DNA of 6,491 nt from Rhodospirillaceae bacterium (GTDB lineage: Bacteria > Pseudomonadota > Alphaproteobacteria > Rhodospirillales > Magnetovibrionaceae). Location of the stretch: the NCBI GenBank assembly GCA_002401565.1, contig NVTL01000079.1:3682-10172 (forward strand). Reading direction: 5' to 3'. Of the stretch, positions 1-5,948 are shown piece by piece (position 1 is the stretch's first letter; each line of letters starts with the position of its first letter). Made by a program: the position numbers and the translations under genes. The notes beneath the pieces were generated by a model that was not told the DNA's origin, searched no databases, and saw only the letters and a program-made list of their open reading frames with translations.

Positions 1-831
1 CAGTTGTTTGAAGTCATGGACGGACTGCCCGTGACCATTCGTTTGTTAGACCCCCCCTTGCACGAATTTTTGCCCAGCAAAGCCGTGGATCTTGAAAATG
101 TTGCGACGGAATTAGGCTTGAGCGTCGAAGACGTCAAAAAACGTACGGACGACCTTCATGAAACCAACCCCATGTTGGGTCATCGGGGATGTCGTTTGGG
201 CATCACGTATCCTGAAATTTACGAAATGCAGGTGCGCGCGATTTTCGAAGCCGCGTGTAATGTGAAGGCCTTTGATAAAGTCGTGATACCGGAAATCATG
301 ATTCCGTTGGTTTCAAGCTTAGAAGAATTTTCCCGCCTGAAAGCTTTGGTGGTCAACGTTGCCGATACGGTTTTAGCAGAATATGGCGCTAAAATTCCGT
401 ACACCGTGGGCTCGATGATCGAATTGCCCCGTGCTTGTTTACAGGCGGGCCTGATCGCCGAAGAAGCCGAATTCTTTAGCTTTGGCACCAATGACCTTAC
501 GCAAACCACATTTGGCTTGTCACGCGACGATGCGGCGCCTTTGTTACAGTCTTATCTTGAAAAAGGCGTGCTGAAACGTGACCCGTTTGTCAGTTTGGAT
601 CAAAGCGGTGTTGGCGAATTGGTGAAAATGGGCACGGCCCGTGGGCGTTCGGCCCGGCCTGACCTTAAAGTTGGCGTTTGCGGCGAACATGGCGGCGATC
701 CAAGGTCTGTGAATTTCTTTCACAATGCGGGTCTGGATTATGTATCGTGTTCTCCGTACCGCGTGCCGATTGCCCGGTTGGCGGCGGCTCAGGCTGCTTT
801 GGGTGTTGTGTTCGAAGACAAAAATGCCTAA
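1..831 (+). CDS. ppdK: Pyruvate, phosphate dikinase, C-terminal part (5' end outside window)
   Basis: This is the pyruvate-binding TIM-barrel end of a cytoplasmic enzyme that interconverts pyruvate + ATP + Pi with phosphoenolpyruvate + AMP + PPi. The frame is open from base 1, and 276 residues are visible out of the roughly 880-900 usual for the family. Recognisable landmarks, in order (fragment numbering), are [12 protein letters not shown] near residues 12-23, whose Arg contacts the substrate; the block [20 protein letters not shown] around 58-77; GSMIELPRA around 137-145, with the active-site Glu; FGTNDLTQ around 161-168, with the Mg-binding Asn-Asp pair; and [10 protein letters not shown] with the catalytic Cys at 227. 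All key residues are intact, so the enzyme should be active. The gene ends in TAA, and an ArsC-like gene starts 35 nt downstream on the same strand with no obvious terminator between, so cotranscription is likely. The LDPPLHEF and CGEHGGDP forms fit PPDK rather than PEP synthase or PTS enzyme I. Confidence 0.96.
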   Translation, partial: QLFEVMDGLPVTIRLLDPPLHEFLPSKAVDLENVATELGLSVEDVKKRTDDLHETNPMLGHRGCRLGITYPEIYEMQVRAIFEAACNVKAFDKVVIPEIMIPLVSSLEEFSRLKALVVNVADTVLAEYGAKIPYTVGSMIELPRACLQAGLIAEEAEFFSFGTNDLTQTTFGLSRDDAAPLLQSYLEKGVLKRDPFVSLDQSGVGELVKMGTARGRSARPDLKVGVCGEHGGDPRSVNFFHNAGLDYVSCSPYRVPIARLAAAQAALGVVFEDKNA

Positions 832-854
832 ATAAGTCTACGTTTTTGATAAAT

Positions 855-858
855 GGAG
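855..858 (+). promoter_or_regulatory. Shine-Dalgarno site (GGAG) fixing the GTG start at 867
   Basis: GGAG lies 8 nt before a GTG codon at 867. The reading frame is open upstream into the ppdK gene, but no other in-frame start there has a comparable site, and homology to ArsC-type proteins begins right after this GTG. Confidence 0.6.
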
Positions 859-866
859 TCTCCGTT

Positions 867-1358
867 GTGGCCAACGATGTTGTCAATTTGCTGTTTGTGA
901 GCGCTGGAAATTCCAGCCGCTCAATCATGGCAGAAGCTTTGTTGGAAAAACTTGGGCGCACTGGATTTAAGGCGTATAGCGCGGGCAGCACACCCGTCGG
1001 CAACGTTAATGCTTTGACCTTGGAAACCTTGAAACAAACGGGCTATGACACGTCAACTTTGCGGTCAAAAAGCTGGAACGAATTTGCCACCATTCAGGCC
1101 CCGCGCGTCGATGCGGTGATCACATTGGATGATGGTCAAATCAATGATCGCTTTCCCATTTGGTTTTCCGATCCGGTTGTTGTGCGTTGGAATTTCGCAA
1201 AAGTCGATGGCACACAAACCGACGCCACCGAACTTCAGTATGCCTATCGCCGCCTGTTTGGTGAAATGGAACAGCAGATTTTGCGGCTGACGGGACAAGA
1301 TTTAGCCAAGATTCGGGGCTCAGACTTAAAATCTCGATTGAAACAAATTGCCCCTTAG
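867..1358 (+). CDS. ArsC/LMW-phosphatase-fold protein lacking all catalytic cysteines (probable pseudoenzyme)
   Basis: This 163-aa protein has the length and fold signature of thioredoxin-type arsenate reductases and low-molecular-weight protein tyrosine phosphatases. The P-loop sits at residues 12-19 (SAGNSSRS), followed by MAEALL, AYSAGSTP, GYDTSTLRSKSW and a C-terminal helix. In the family the P-loop reads C-x5-R with a nucleophilic Cys. Here that position is Ser12, while Arg18, Asn15 and Ser16 remain. The two further redox cysteines of ArsC, spaced eight residues apart, fall at Asp88 and Phe96 by alignment to the remembered family pattern. The HWGxPDP loop with the acid Asp is changed to RWNFAKV. 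The whole protein contains no Cys. Arsenate reduction or phosphatase chemistry by the known mechanism therefore looks impossible; a phosphate or phosphoprotein binding role is an inference. The intact reading frame and conserved scaffold argue against simple decay. The start is GTG with GGAG upstream. It lies directly behind ppdK and converges with a kinase gene. Confidence 0.85.
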   Translation: MANDVVNLLFVSAGNSSRSIMAEALLEKLGRTGFKAYSAGSTPVGNVNALTLETLKQTGYDTSTLRSKSWNEFATIQAPRVDAVITLDDGQINDRFPIWFSDPVVVRWNFAKVDGTQTDATELQYAYRRLFGEMEQQILRLTGQDLAKIRGSDLKSRLKQIAP

Positions 1359-1377
1359 CCCTTAAGAAGGCTGGGGC
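1350..1377. terminator. Hairpin at the convergent gene junction, probable bidirectional terminator
   Basis: GCCCC (1350-1354) pairs with GGGGC (1373-1377), and AGCC (1357-1360) pairs with GGCT (1369-1372). Only a 2-nt bulge separates the two helices. Read leftward, two more pairs close the stem on a four-base loop, and the stem is followed by AATTTGTTT, a weak U-rich tail; read rightward there is no U-run. The stem includes the TAG of the ArsC-like gene and the TAA of the leftward kinase gene. It is the only strong candidate for ending either transcript, and is better for the leftward one. Confidence 0.5.
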
Positions 1378-2708
1378 TCTGTACGCAGCGTAACGGTAAA
1401 CGTCGAGCCTTCGCCATCGACACTTTCAAAATAGATATCTCCACCATGTAATTGGGCCAGTTGTTGCACCAAATTCAGGCTGATTCCCGTTCCGGGAATT
1501 CCGGCGGCGTTGCTGGTGCGGAAAAAACGGTTGAACACTTTGGGTTTTTCGTCATCGCGAATGCCAATGCCATAATCCATTACGGACATATAAACATAAG
1601 AATCTTCGGTCCAAGCCCGGACATCTATGGTTTTACATTCGGGCGAAAACTTAACGGCATTGGACAGCAGATTGGCAAAGATTTGCGACAGCTGCACCGG
1701 ATTGGCAATCATGATATCGGGAAGACCTCTTAAGTCTTGGGTAATGGTGTAATCGGGAGCCAATTCAGTTTGAGATTGAACGCACTTTTTTATGATGTCT
1801 TGCACATCACAGGGCTCGCCTGAAAAAATCAGCCGACCTTCTTCGTTTTGTTCGGCGTTGAGGATGCTTTCAATTAATCCGGTGATGCGCGTGACCGAAT
1901 GCAAGATTGTTGCATAGCGTTCGTTGATTTTTTCTTCCGTCATCGTGGTGTGACGCTTTAACAGGCGTTGCACGGTCATATCAATAATCGAAAGGGGGGT
2001 GCGAAATTCATGGGATGCCATCGATACAAATTGTTTTTGCAAGGTGATGTATTCAATTTCGCTATCCAAAGCCCGCTGTAATTCTTCGGCGCGTTCATTT
2101 AACACCTGCGTATTCTTTTGGATTAAAACGACGGTGAAAATACCCAGCATAACAAGCACCGCAATCATGACGCTTTCAATGATGGAAAATCTTTTGAGCT
2201 GTTCTGCATTCGTCATTTTTAAGGCGATTTCAGCGGCATTGGCGGACGATAAAAAGCGGTCAAAAATGGCGTCAAAGCGTTGATCTATAGCTGATCCCGG
2301 TTTTGATTCAGACCGCAATGCCCAGCGTTCTTCAGCGGCGGTGCGAAAATCATCAAGTCCCTTAATGGTCTGTTCGACCTGTTCACGGACGTCTTTGTTT
2401 TTTACGGCAAAAAATGTGCCCTTGTGATTTTTGCCGCCTTTCAGCATGGCTTCGGCGTACCACTTGGCTTGATCTATATGTTTCCAAATGTCTTTGGGGT
2501 GAAGCGTGGTGTCGCCCGTGATCATTTCTTCAAACCACAGGTGCGCGGTGGTGGCTTCTACTTTGATTTCCAAGGCGGCCTCGACCAATGGGGCATACCG
2601 TTCGCTCATGCTTTTGCCCAATTGAAAGGAATACAGTATAGCCCCCACCATCAAACACGTCGAAATCACGACCAATGGAATAGAGGATTTCCAGTTTAAA
2701 AAATTCAT
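1362..2708 (-). CDS. Membrane sensor histidine kinase with periplasmic helical domain (no PAS, no HAMP)
   Basis: This 448-aa inner-membrane kinase is predicted to autophosphorylate on His and pass the phosphate to a response regulator that is not visible here. It has a TM helix at about 11-30, a mainly helical periplasmic domain at about 31-175 containing AHLWFEEMITGD (65 region) and AKWYAEAML, and a second TM at about 176-197. A short coiled linker with no HAMP follows. The HisKA domain has His233 in SMASHEFRTPLS. The HATPase_c domain shows the N box with Asn350 (NLLSNAVKFSP), the G1 box DYGIGI from Asp378, the F box FNRFF at 392-396, and the G2 box GIPGTGISLNL at 403-413. Ser410 stands where a Gly is usual (GxGxGL), which may weaken ATP-lid function. 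There is no receiver domain. The ATG has GAGGG 5 nt upstream. It lies 37 nt after the stop of the PAS-containing kinase, so it is probably the last gene of that operon. Residues 221-440 align without gaps to residues 421-640 of that neighbour. The ligand is unknown. Confidence 0.93.
   Translation of the reverse strand: MNFLNWKSSIPLVVISTCLMVGAILYSFQLGKSMSERYAPLVEAALEIKVEATTAHLWFEEMITGDTTLHPKDIWKHIDQAKWYAEAMLKGGKNHKGTFFAVKNKDVREQVEQTIKGLDDFRTAAEERWALRSESKPGSAIDQRFDAIFDRFLSSANAAEIALKMTNAEQLKRFSIIESVMIAVLVMLGIFTVVLIQKNTQVLNERAEELQRALDSEIEYITLQKQFVSMASHEFRTPLSIIDMTVQRLLKRHTTMTEEKINERYATILHSVTRITGLIESILNAEQNEEGRLIFSGEPCDVQDIIKKCVQSQTELAPDYTITQDLRGLPDIMIANPVQLSQIFANLLSNAVKFSPECKTIDVRAWTEDSYVYMSVMDYGIGIRDDEKPKVFNRFFRTSNAAGIPGTGISLNLVQQLAQLHGGDIYFESVDGEGSTFTVTLRTEPQPS
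1389..2048 (-). repeat. Duplicated kinase transmitter module, copy A
   Basis: This encodes residues 221-440 of the 448-aa kinase. It matches copy B at 2770-3429 without a gap: I count 131 of 220 identical residues by hand. Nucleotide identity is especially high around the phosphorylation box, for example GTGCGAAATTCATG followed shortly by GCCATCGATACAAATTG in both copies on the plus strand. It is interpreted as an old tandem gene duplication in which the input halves have been replaced. Confidence 0.85.
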
Positions 2709-2745
2709 GTTAGCCCTCTCGCACAGCTTTATGGACGGTTTACTG

Positions 2746-4689
2746 TTAATTGAGTGGTTTGATTAACAATGTCACCGTAAATGTGGTGCCTTTGCCATCG
2801 GTACTTTTAAAATTGATATTGCCGCCCTGTAATTCAATCAATTGTTTGATGAGGTTAAGGCCAATGCCGGTTCCGGGGATGCCGGCAGCGCTGCTGGTCC
2901 TGAAAAAACGGTTAAAGACTTTTTCCTGTTCTTGTTTGGGAATGCCGATGCCTTGATCTGTGAACGAGACAAAAGCATGGTCGTCTTCGGTCCAGCCCCG
3001 AACTTCGATATGTTTGTGATCGGGGGAATACTTAACGGCGTTGGAGAGGAGATTTGTGAAAATTTGCGTCAGATGCCCTGAATCGGCAAGAATTATAGCG
3101 GGCAAGGCGATGATATCTGTATCGATTATATACCCCTGTGCAACATCCATTTGGGTTTCAACACATTCACGGATTTGATTGCGAACATCGCATTGCTCAT
3201 GAGTGTAAGAAATTTTCCCATCTTCTAAACGTGCTGAATTTAGCGTGCTTTCAATTAACCCGGTGATGCGCTTAGAAGCATTTCTAATTTTCTTAAAGCG
3301 CTCAATGATTTGTTGTTCGGTCATCGTGCTGTGGCGTTTCATTAAACGTTGTGCCGTCATATCAATGATGGACAGGGGGGTGCGAAATTCATGAGAAGCC
3401 ATCGATACAAATTGCTTTTGCATAACACTGGCCTCTTTTTCGGCTTGCAAGGCTTTTTGCAACTCTTCTGTGCGGACAGAAATTTGACGTTCCAAGCCTA
3501 TGTAAGATTCCAATAGGTCTGCTTCTGCTTTTTTTCGGGCCGTGATTTCGGTGCGAATGGCGACATATTGAAACGGCTTATCTGAATCGTCCAAGGTCGG
3601 CACGATGGTGGTTTGCACCCAGTATAATTCACCTAATTTATTGATGTTTCTGATTTCCCCATGCCAGGGTTTCCCGGCGTGTATGGTTTTCCACATATCT
3701 GAAAAAAATGCCTCTGAATGTTCGTTGCTTTGTAATATGCGATGGTTTTTGCCGATCAGTTCGTCTCTGGAATACTTGCTGATTTCACAGAACTTATCGT
3801 TGGCATAGATAATGTCGCCTTTGATGTCGGCGATGCTGACAATAGCATGTTCATCTAAAGCCCTTTTTTGAAATTTCAATTCGGTCGCATTTTTTTCAAG
3901 GTTTTCGGTCATAAGGTTAAAGGCTGAGGCAAATTGGCCTAATTCCGTATGACGCAGATGGGCGTCTATGGGCAATTGGGTGCACGCAAATCGGTCCGTA
4001 TGGGTGGTGTTAAAGGCATTGGAAAATCTGGAAAAAGGCACGATCAAACGTTTGTGGATGTACCAGATGATAAAAATGGCTAACGGCAACAACAAAAGGA
4101 TCAAGATGGCGCGCAGAGCTTCAGATAATAAGGTGAGATCTTTAATAGATTTGGCAACGCCATCGGAATCAATTTTAAATTGTTGCAAATGAAAACGGTC
4201 GAGAATTTTCAACTGCTCATTCACCACCGAATTATCAAACTTTAGAAATGAATCAATTTGGGACTGTGATAGGCCATTATCCGTCATGGTTTCGGCAAGA
4301 GTGATGTTTTTTTTATAAAGGTCCACCAAATTGATCAGTGATGAAAAGGCCCGTTGTTCGTCTTCTAGCAGGGTGGTTTCGTTATAGGCACTTAAGGCGA
4401 TGGACAGCTCAAACAATTTTTGATGCACCTTCATCGCGTCGGTCCGTTTTCTGCGGATGATGAAATCTTTGAAATGGTGGATCACGCCGTCATACCCCAA
4501 AAGCCTGCGGACCTGACTGAGCAGATGGCTTTTGCGAATGGATTGCTGTTCAAGGTGAGCCCAAGACTCTTCGATGTCTTGGGTTTTATAGATGGACAAG
4601 GTCGACGTTGTGGTGACCATGAGCATGGTCAAAAATAAGGAAAAAGTAACAATCCATCCAAATTTTGAAATTTTCAAAGCGGCAAACAT
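2746..4689 (-). CDS. Membrane sensor histidine kinase: periplasmic helical domain, HAMP, Aer/NifL-like PAS, HisKA, HATPase
   Basis: This 647-aa kinase has TM1 at about 12-34, then a helical periplasmic domain at about 35-188 with the motif GYDGVIHHFKDFIIRR (65-80). TM2 is at about 190-211 and a HAMP-like linker at about 211-267. A PAS/PAC domain spans about 273-388, followed by a coiled coil, HisKA with His433 (SMASHEFRTPLS), and HATPase_c with Asn550 in the N box, Asp578 in DQGIGI, FNRFF at 592-596 and a canonical G2 box GTGIGLNL at 606-613. The PAS carries YANDKF, GKNHRIL and GKPWHGEIRN-type motifs that resemble the flavin-binding PAS of Aer and NifL, so redox or oxygen sensing is a reasonable inference; flavin binding itself is not shown. 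It would therefore integrate a periplasmic and a cytoplasmic signal. There is no receiver domain and no regulator gene nearby. The ATG lies 2 nt after the stop of the repeat-protein gene. Its Shine-Dalgarno GAGGGG (8 nt upstream) lies inside that gene's last codons, indicating translational coupling. Confidence 0.95.
   Translation of the reverse strand: MFAALKISKFGWIVTFSLFLTMLMVTTTSTLSIYKTQDIEESWAHLEQQSIRKSHLLSQVRRLLGYDGVIHHFKDFIIRRKRTDAMKVHQKLFELSIALSAYNETTLLEDEQRAFSSLINLVDLYKKNITLAETMTDNGLSQSQIDSFLKFDNSVVNEQLKILDRFHLQQFKIDSDGVAKSIKDLTLLSEALRAILILLLLPLAIFIIWYIHKRLIVPFSRFSNAFNTTHTDRFACTQLPIDAHLRHTELGQFASAFNLMTENLEKNATELKFQKRALDEHAIVSIADIKGDIIYANDKFCEISKYSRDELIGKNHRILQSNEHSEAFFSDMWKTIHAGKPWHGEIRNINKLGELYWVQTTIVPTLDDSDKPFQYVAIRTEITARKKAEADLLESYIGLERQISVRTEELQKALQAEKEASVMQKQFVSMASHEFRTPLSIIDMTAQRLMKRHSTMTEQQIIERFKKIRNASKRITGLIESTLNSARLEDGKISYTHEQCDVRNQIRECVETQMDVAQGYIIDTDIIALPAIILADSGHLTQIFTNLLSNAVKYSPDHKHIEVRGWTEDDHAFVSFTDQGIGIPKQEQEKVFNRFFRTSSAAGIPGTGIGLNLIKQLIELQGGNINFKSTDGKGTTFTVTLLIKPLN
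2770..3429 (-). repeat. Duplicated kinase transmitter module, copy B
   Basis: This encodes residues 421-640 of the PAS-containing kinase and is the partner of copy A at 1389-2048. Weaker similarity continues upstream into the coiled linker (shared EELQ and AL positions) and stops before the membrane and sensor regions, which do not resemble each other. Confidence 0.85.
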
Positions 4690-4691
4690 CG

Positions 4692-5279
4692 TTATTGCCC
4701 CTCAGGTTTAAGGGGGAAATCATCCAAGCGCCGCGCAAAAAGTTCAACCAGACCATACACGTCGCTTGGCGTTTTAAGAACCACATAACGGGCTTCGTAA
4801 AACGTGCTGATTGGCAGAGTGCCTTGGGTTTTTGAAACATACGTTTCCACCAAAGCATTGAGGATTTGAGACGACAGGACATAGACTTGGCTGGGCGTGA
4901 TGTCGGCGTTTTTATATTGCCTTTGCAGGTTGCCGTATTCCGCGATCCACAGGGGCATTTTTGTTGATGTTTCTAAATCAAAAAGTTGAGCCAATTGTCC
5001 TTGCACGCCAATTGCGGTGGCATAGACTTGGGTTGGCGTTTTGCCCTTAAAAGTGCTGGCATTCATGTCTTGCGGCTTTAGGGGGCTGTTAAAAACATCT
5101 TTTTGTAAAGCGTCCATGACCAAATGAATGTTGGTCCAAAGGCCGTAAACGTGGCTGGGGGTGAGGCCTAATTCAATCGCTGGGGCTTTTGTGGGCAGGC
5201 CCGCCAAGACGATAACCAGGCCGCTTAAACAGGTTTTTTTAAGACCCTTAAGAACATCAAAATGTTTGCTTGCGATCAT
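4692..5279 (-). CDS. Predicted exported protein with four TPSxVY repeats, first gene of the kinase operon
   Basis: I do not recognise a named family. From the ATG at 5279 the protein is 195 aa. Its N-terminus looks like a Sec signal peptide: basic KGLKK, a hydrophobic stretch from LSGLVIVLAGL, and an APA cleavage-like site at residues 32-34. The mature part contains four spaced copies of one motif: TPSHVY (40-45), TPTQVY (81-86), TPSQVY (128-133) and TPSDVY (170-175). Each is followed by an amphipathic helix-like stretch of alternating Leu, Ile and Val. Spacing is 41, 47 and 42 residues. It is therefore a small periplasmic repeat protein of probably all-helical fold. Its stop is 2 nt before the PAS kinase start, so a role as accessory or ligand-presenting partner of that kinase is inferred from context only. 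The frame is open further up to a GTG at 5336, but the ATG at 5279 has AAGGG 7 nt upstream and puts the basic residues and hydrophobic core in signal-peptide order. No lipobox is seen. Confidence 0.78.
   Translation of the reverse strand: MIASKHFDVLKGLKKTCLSGLVIVLAGLPTKAPAIELGLTPSHVYGLWTNIHLVMDALQKDVFNSPLKPQDMNASTFKGKTPTQVYATAIGVQGQLAQLFDLETSTKMPLWIAEYGNLQRQYKNADITPSQVYVLSSQILNALVETYVSKTQGTLPISTFYEARYVVLKTPSDVYGLVELFARRLDDFPLKPEGQ
4755..5162 (-). repeat. Four degenerate in-frame repeats encoding TP(S/T)xVY units
   Basis: The repeats lie at 5145-5162, 5022-5039, 4881-4898 and 4755-4772. The likeness is visible in the DNA, where the plus strand shows related strings such as GACTTGGCTGGGCGT, GACTTGGGTTGGCGT and ACGTGGCTGGGGGT. 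It is better conserved in protein than in DNA, as expected for an old internal duplication kept by selection. Confidence 0.75.
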
Positions 5280-5284
5280 TGTAA

Positions 5285-5307
5285 AACCCTTGCTGAATTC
5301 AAGGGCT
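5285..5307 (-). promoter_or_regulatory. Leader hairpin that would sequester the ribosome binding site of the repeat-protein gene
   Basis: In the leftward RNA, CCCUUG (5305-5300) can pair perfectly with CAAGGG (5292-5287) across a 7-nt loop. A G-U and an A-U pair extend the stem to 8 bp. The Shine-Dalgarno AAGGG (5291-5287) lies wholly inside the 3' arm, 7 nt before the ATG. Translation of the first gene, and by coupling the kinase, could be held back when the stem is formed. Chance pairing cannot be excluded. Confidence 0.35.
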
Positions 5308-5406
5308 ATTTGGACCCAAAAGGTCTTTAAAAGCACCCTAATTGCGTTAGCTTTTCACGTAACGATTACAAGTTTTACATGGTGCAGGGCTTGTTTTAAT
5401 GCAAGT

Positions 5407-5433
5407 AAAAAGACACTGTAAAAAAGCAAGTGT
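5407..5433 (-). terminator. Weak terminator-like hairpin after the small membrane protein gene
   Basis: Leftward, ACACT (5433-5429) and AGTGT (5417-5413) form a 5-bp stem with an 11-nt U-rich loop, followed by CTTTTT. The stem is short and AT-rich, so termination would at best be partial. If it is not a terminator, the methyltransferase pair and the kinase operon may share a transcript. Confidence 0.2.
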
Positions 5434-5460
5434 TTGATAAGTTATGCAAATTTAAGGCAA

Positions 5461-5934
5461 TTAATAAGGGAGGGACATCAATGACTTTTGAATGCTGACA
5501 ATGGCGATACCCGCGCCCATAATGACGGTCAACATCATGGCGACCAACAGGGTGTACCGGTGGTAATTGCCTTCGCGGCTGGATTTCACGTCTTTGAGGT
5601 TTTTGTAAAGAGACGAAAAATGTTGATCTATTTTCCTAAGCCGGGTGATTTCGTTAAATTGCCAAAATTGATAAAGAACCAGCACCAAAATCACGCCACA
5701 GGTCAGGATAATGATCACCACCATCAACAGGTTGATTAACGTTTTATCCGCAAGGTTGCTCATGGATATAGCGATACTGGCACCAAACACCAACAGGCTG
5801 GACCCCACCGATTGCCATTGCAGTTTTTTCGCAAACAAAATTGCCGCAGCACCTTCTTGGTGCATCATCCGCAATTCGGTGTGCGTCAGTTCATCAAGGG
5901 CAGACCCTTCATTGATAAATTCGTCATCAGACAT
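5461..5934 (-). CDS. Small integral membrane protein of unknown function, three predicted TM helices
   Basis: I do not recognise the family. The 157-aa product from the ATG at 5934 begins with an acidic stretch and an amphipathic helix (LDELTHTELRMMHQEG) and then AILFAKKLQW. Three hydrophobic segments follow at about 44-60, 66-90 and 127-148. A polar basic loop of roughly 35 residues (EITRLRKIDQHF and onward) lies between the second and third. No catalytic motif, metal site or signal peptide is visible. A TTG two codons earlier (5940) could also start it, but GGGA at 5945-5942 is 7 nt before the ATG, which I prefer. The gene starts 14 nt after the stop of the methyltransferase gene, so the two are almost certainly cotranscribed. 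It may be a membrane partner of that enzyme or an unrelated passenger. Confidence 0.78.
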   Translation of the reverse strand: MSDDEFINEGSALDELTHTELRMMHQEGAAAILFAKKLQWQSVGSSLLVFGASIAISMSNLADKTLINLLMVVIIILTCGVILVLVLYQFWQFNEITRLRKIDQHFSSLYKNLKDVKSSREGNYHRYTLLVAMMLTVIMGAGIAIVSIQKSLMSLPY

Positions 5935-5948
5935 GATCAAATCCCAGC

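Larger units (their letters stand above)
5280..5460 (-). other. AT-rich intergenic region upstream of the repeat-protein/kinase operon
   Basis: This 181-nt gap is the largest non-coding stretch of the window and the natural place for the operon promoter. I find no convincing -35/-10 pair. The nearest is TTTACA (leftward, about 5422-5417), a 17-nt spacer and TTAAAA, which matches the -10 consensus poorly. An imperfect dyad, CGTTA at 5345-5349 and TAACG at 5360-5364, could be an operator but is short. The region also holds a weak terminator-like hairpin and the ribosome-site hairpin listed separately. Confidence 0.4.

Noticed and set aside
219..509. Leftward open frame inside ppdK
   Set aside because: It is antisense to a strongly conserved coding region and has no recognisable domain.
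678..866. Upstream extension of the ArsC-like reading frame into ppdK
   Set aside because: The extension overlaps a conserved part of ppdK including its catalytic Cys region, encodes low-complexity Cys/Gly-rich sequence with no ArsC similarity, and has no better ribosome site than the GTG at 867.
3891..4060. Possible second PAS domain in the larger kinase
   Set aside because: This stretch follows the second membrane helix and contains a proline-bearing first helix and an ExxxFASAFNLM second helix, which fit a HAMP linker rather than PAS.
4586..4882. Leftward open frame of about 98 codons overlapping the repeat protein and the kinase start
   Set aside because: It is in a different frame from two well-supported genes and straddles their junction; its composition looks like a frame shadow.
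5280..5336. GTG start at 5336 for the repeat protein (214 aa)
   Set aside because: The added 19 residues displace the signal peptide from the N-terminus and the GTG lacks a properly spaced ribosome site. The ATG at 5279 fits both. Kept as a possible alternative start in the hairpin finding.
5345..5364. CGTTA-N10-TAACG dyad as a regulator binding site
   Set aside because: Five-base arms are expected by chance in a region this long, and no matching copy was found elsewhere in the window.
5161..5421. Rightward open frame of about 86 codons across the intergenic gap
   Set aside because: More than a third is antisense to the repeat-protein signal peptide, there is no good ribosome site and no recognisable motif.
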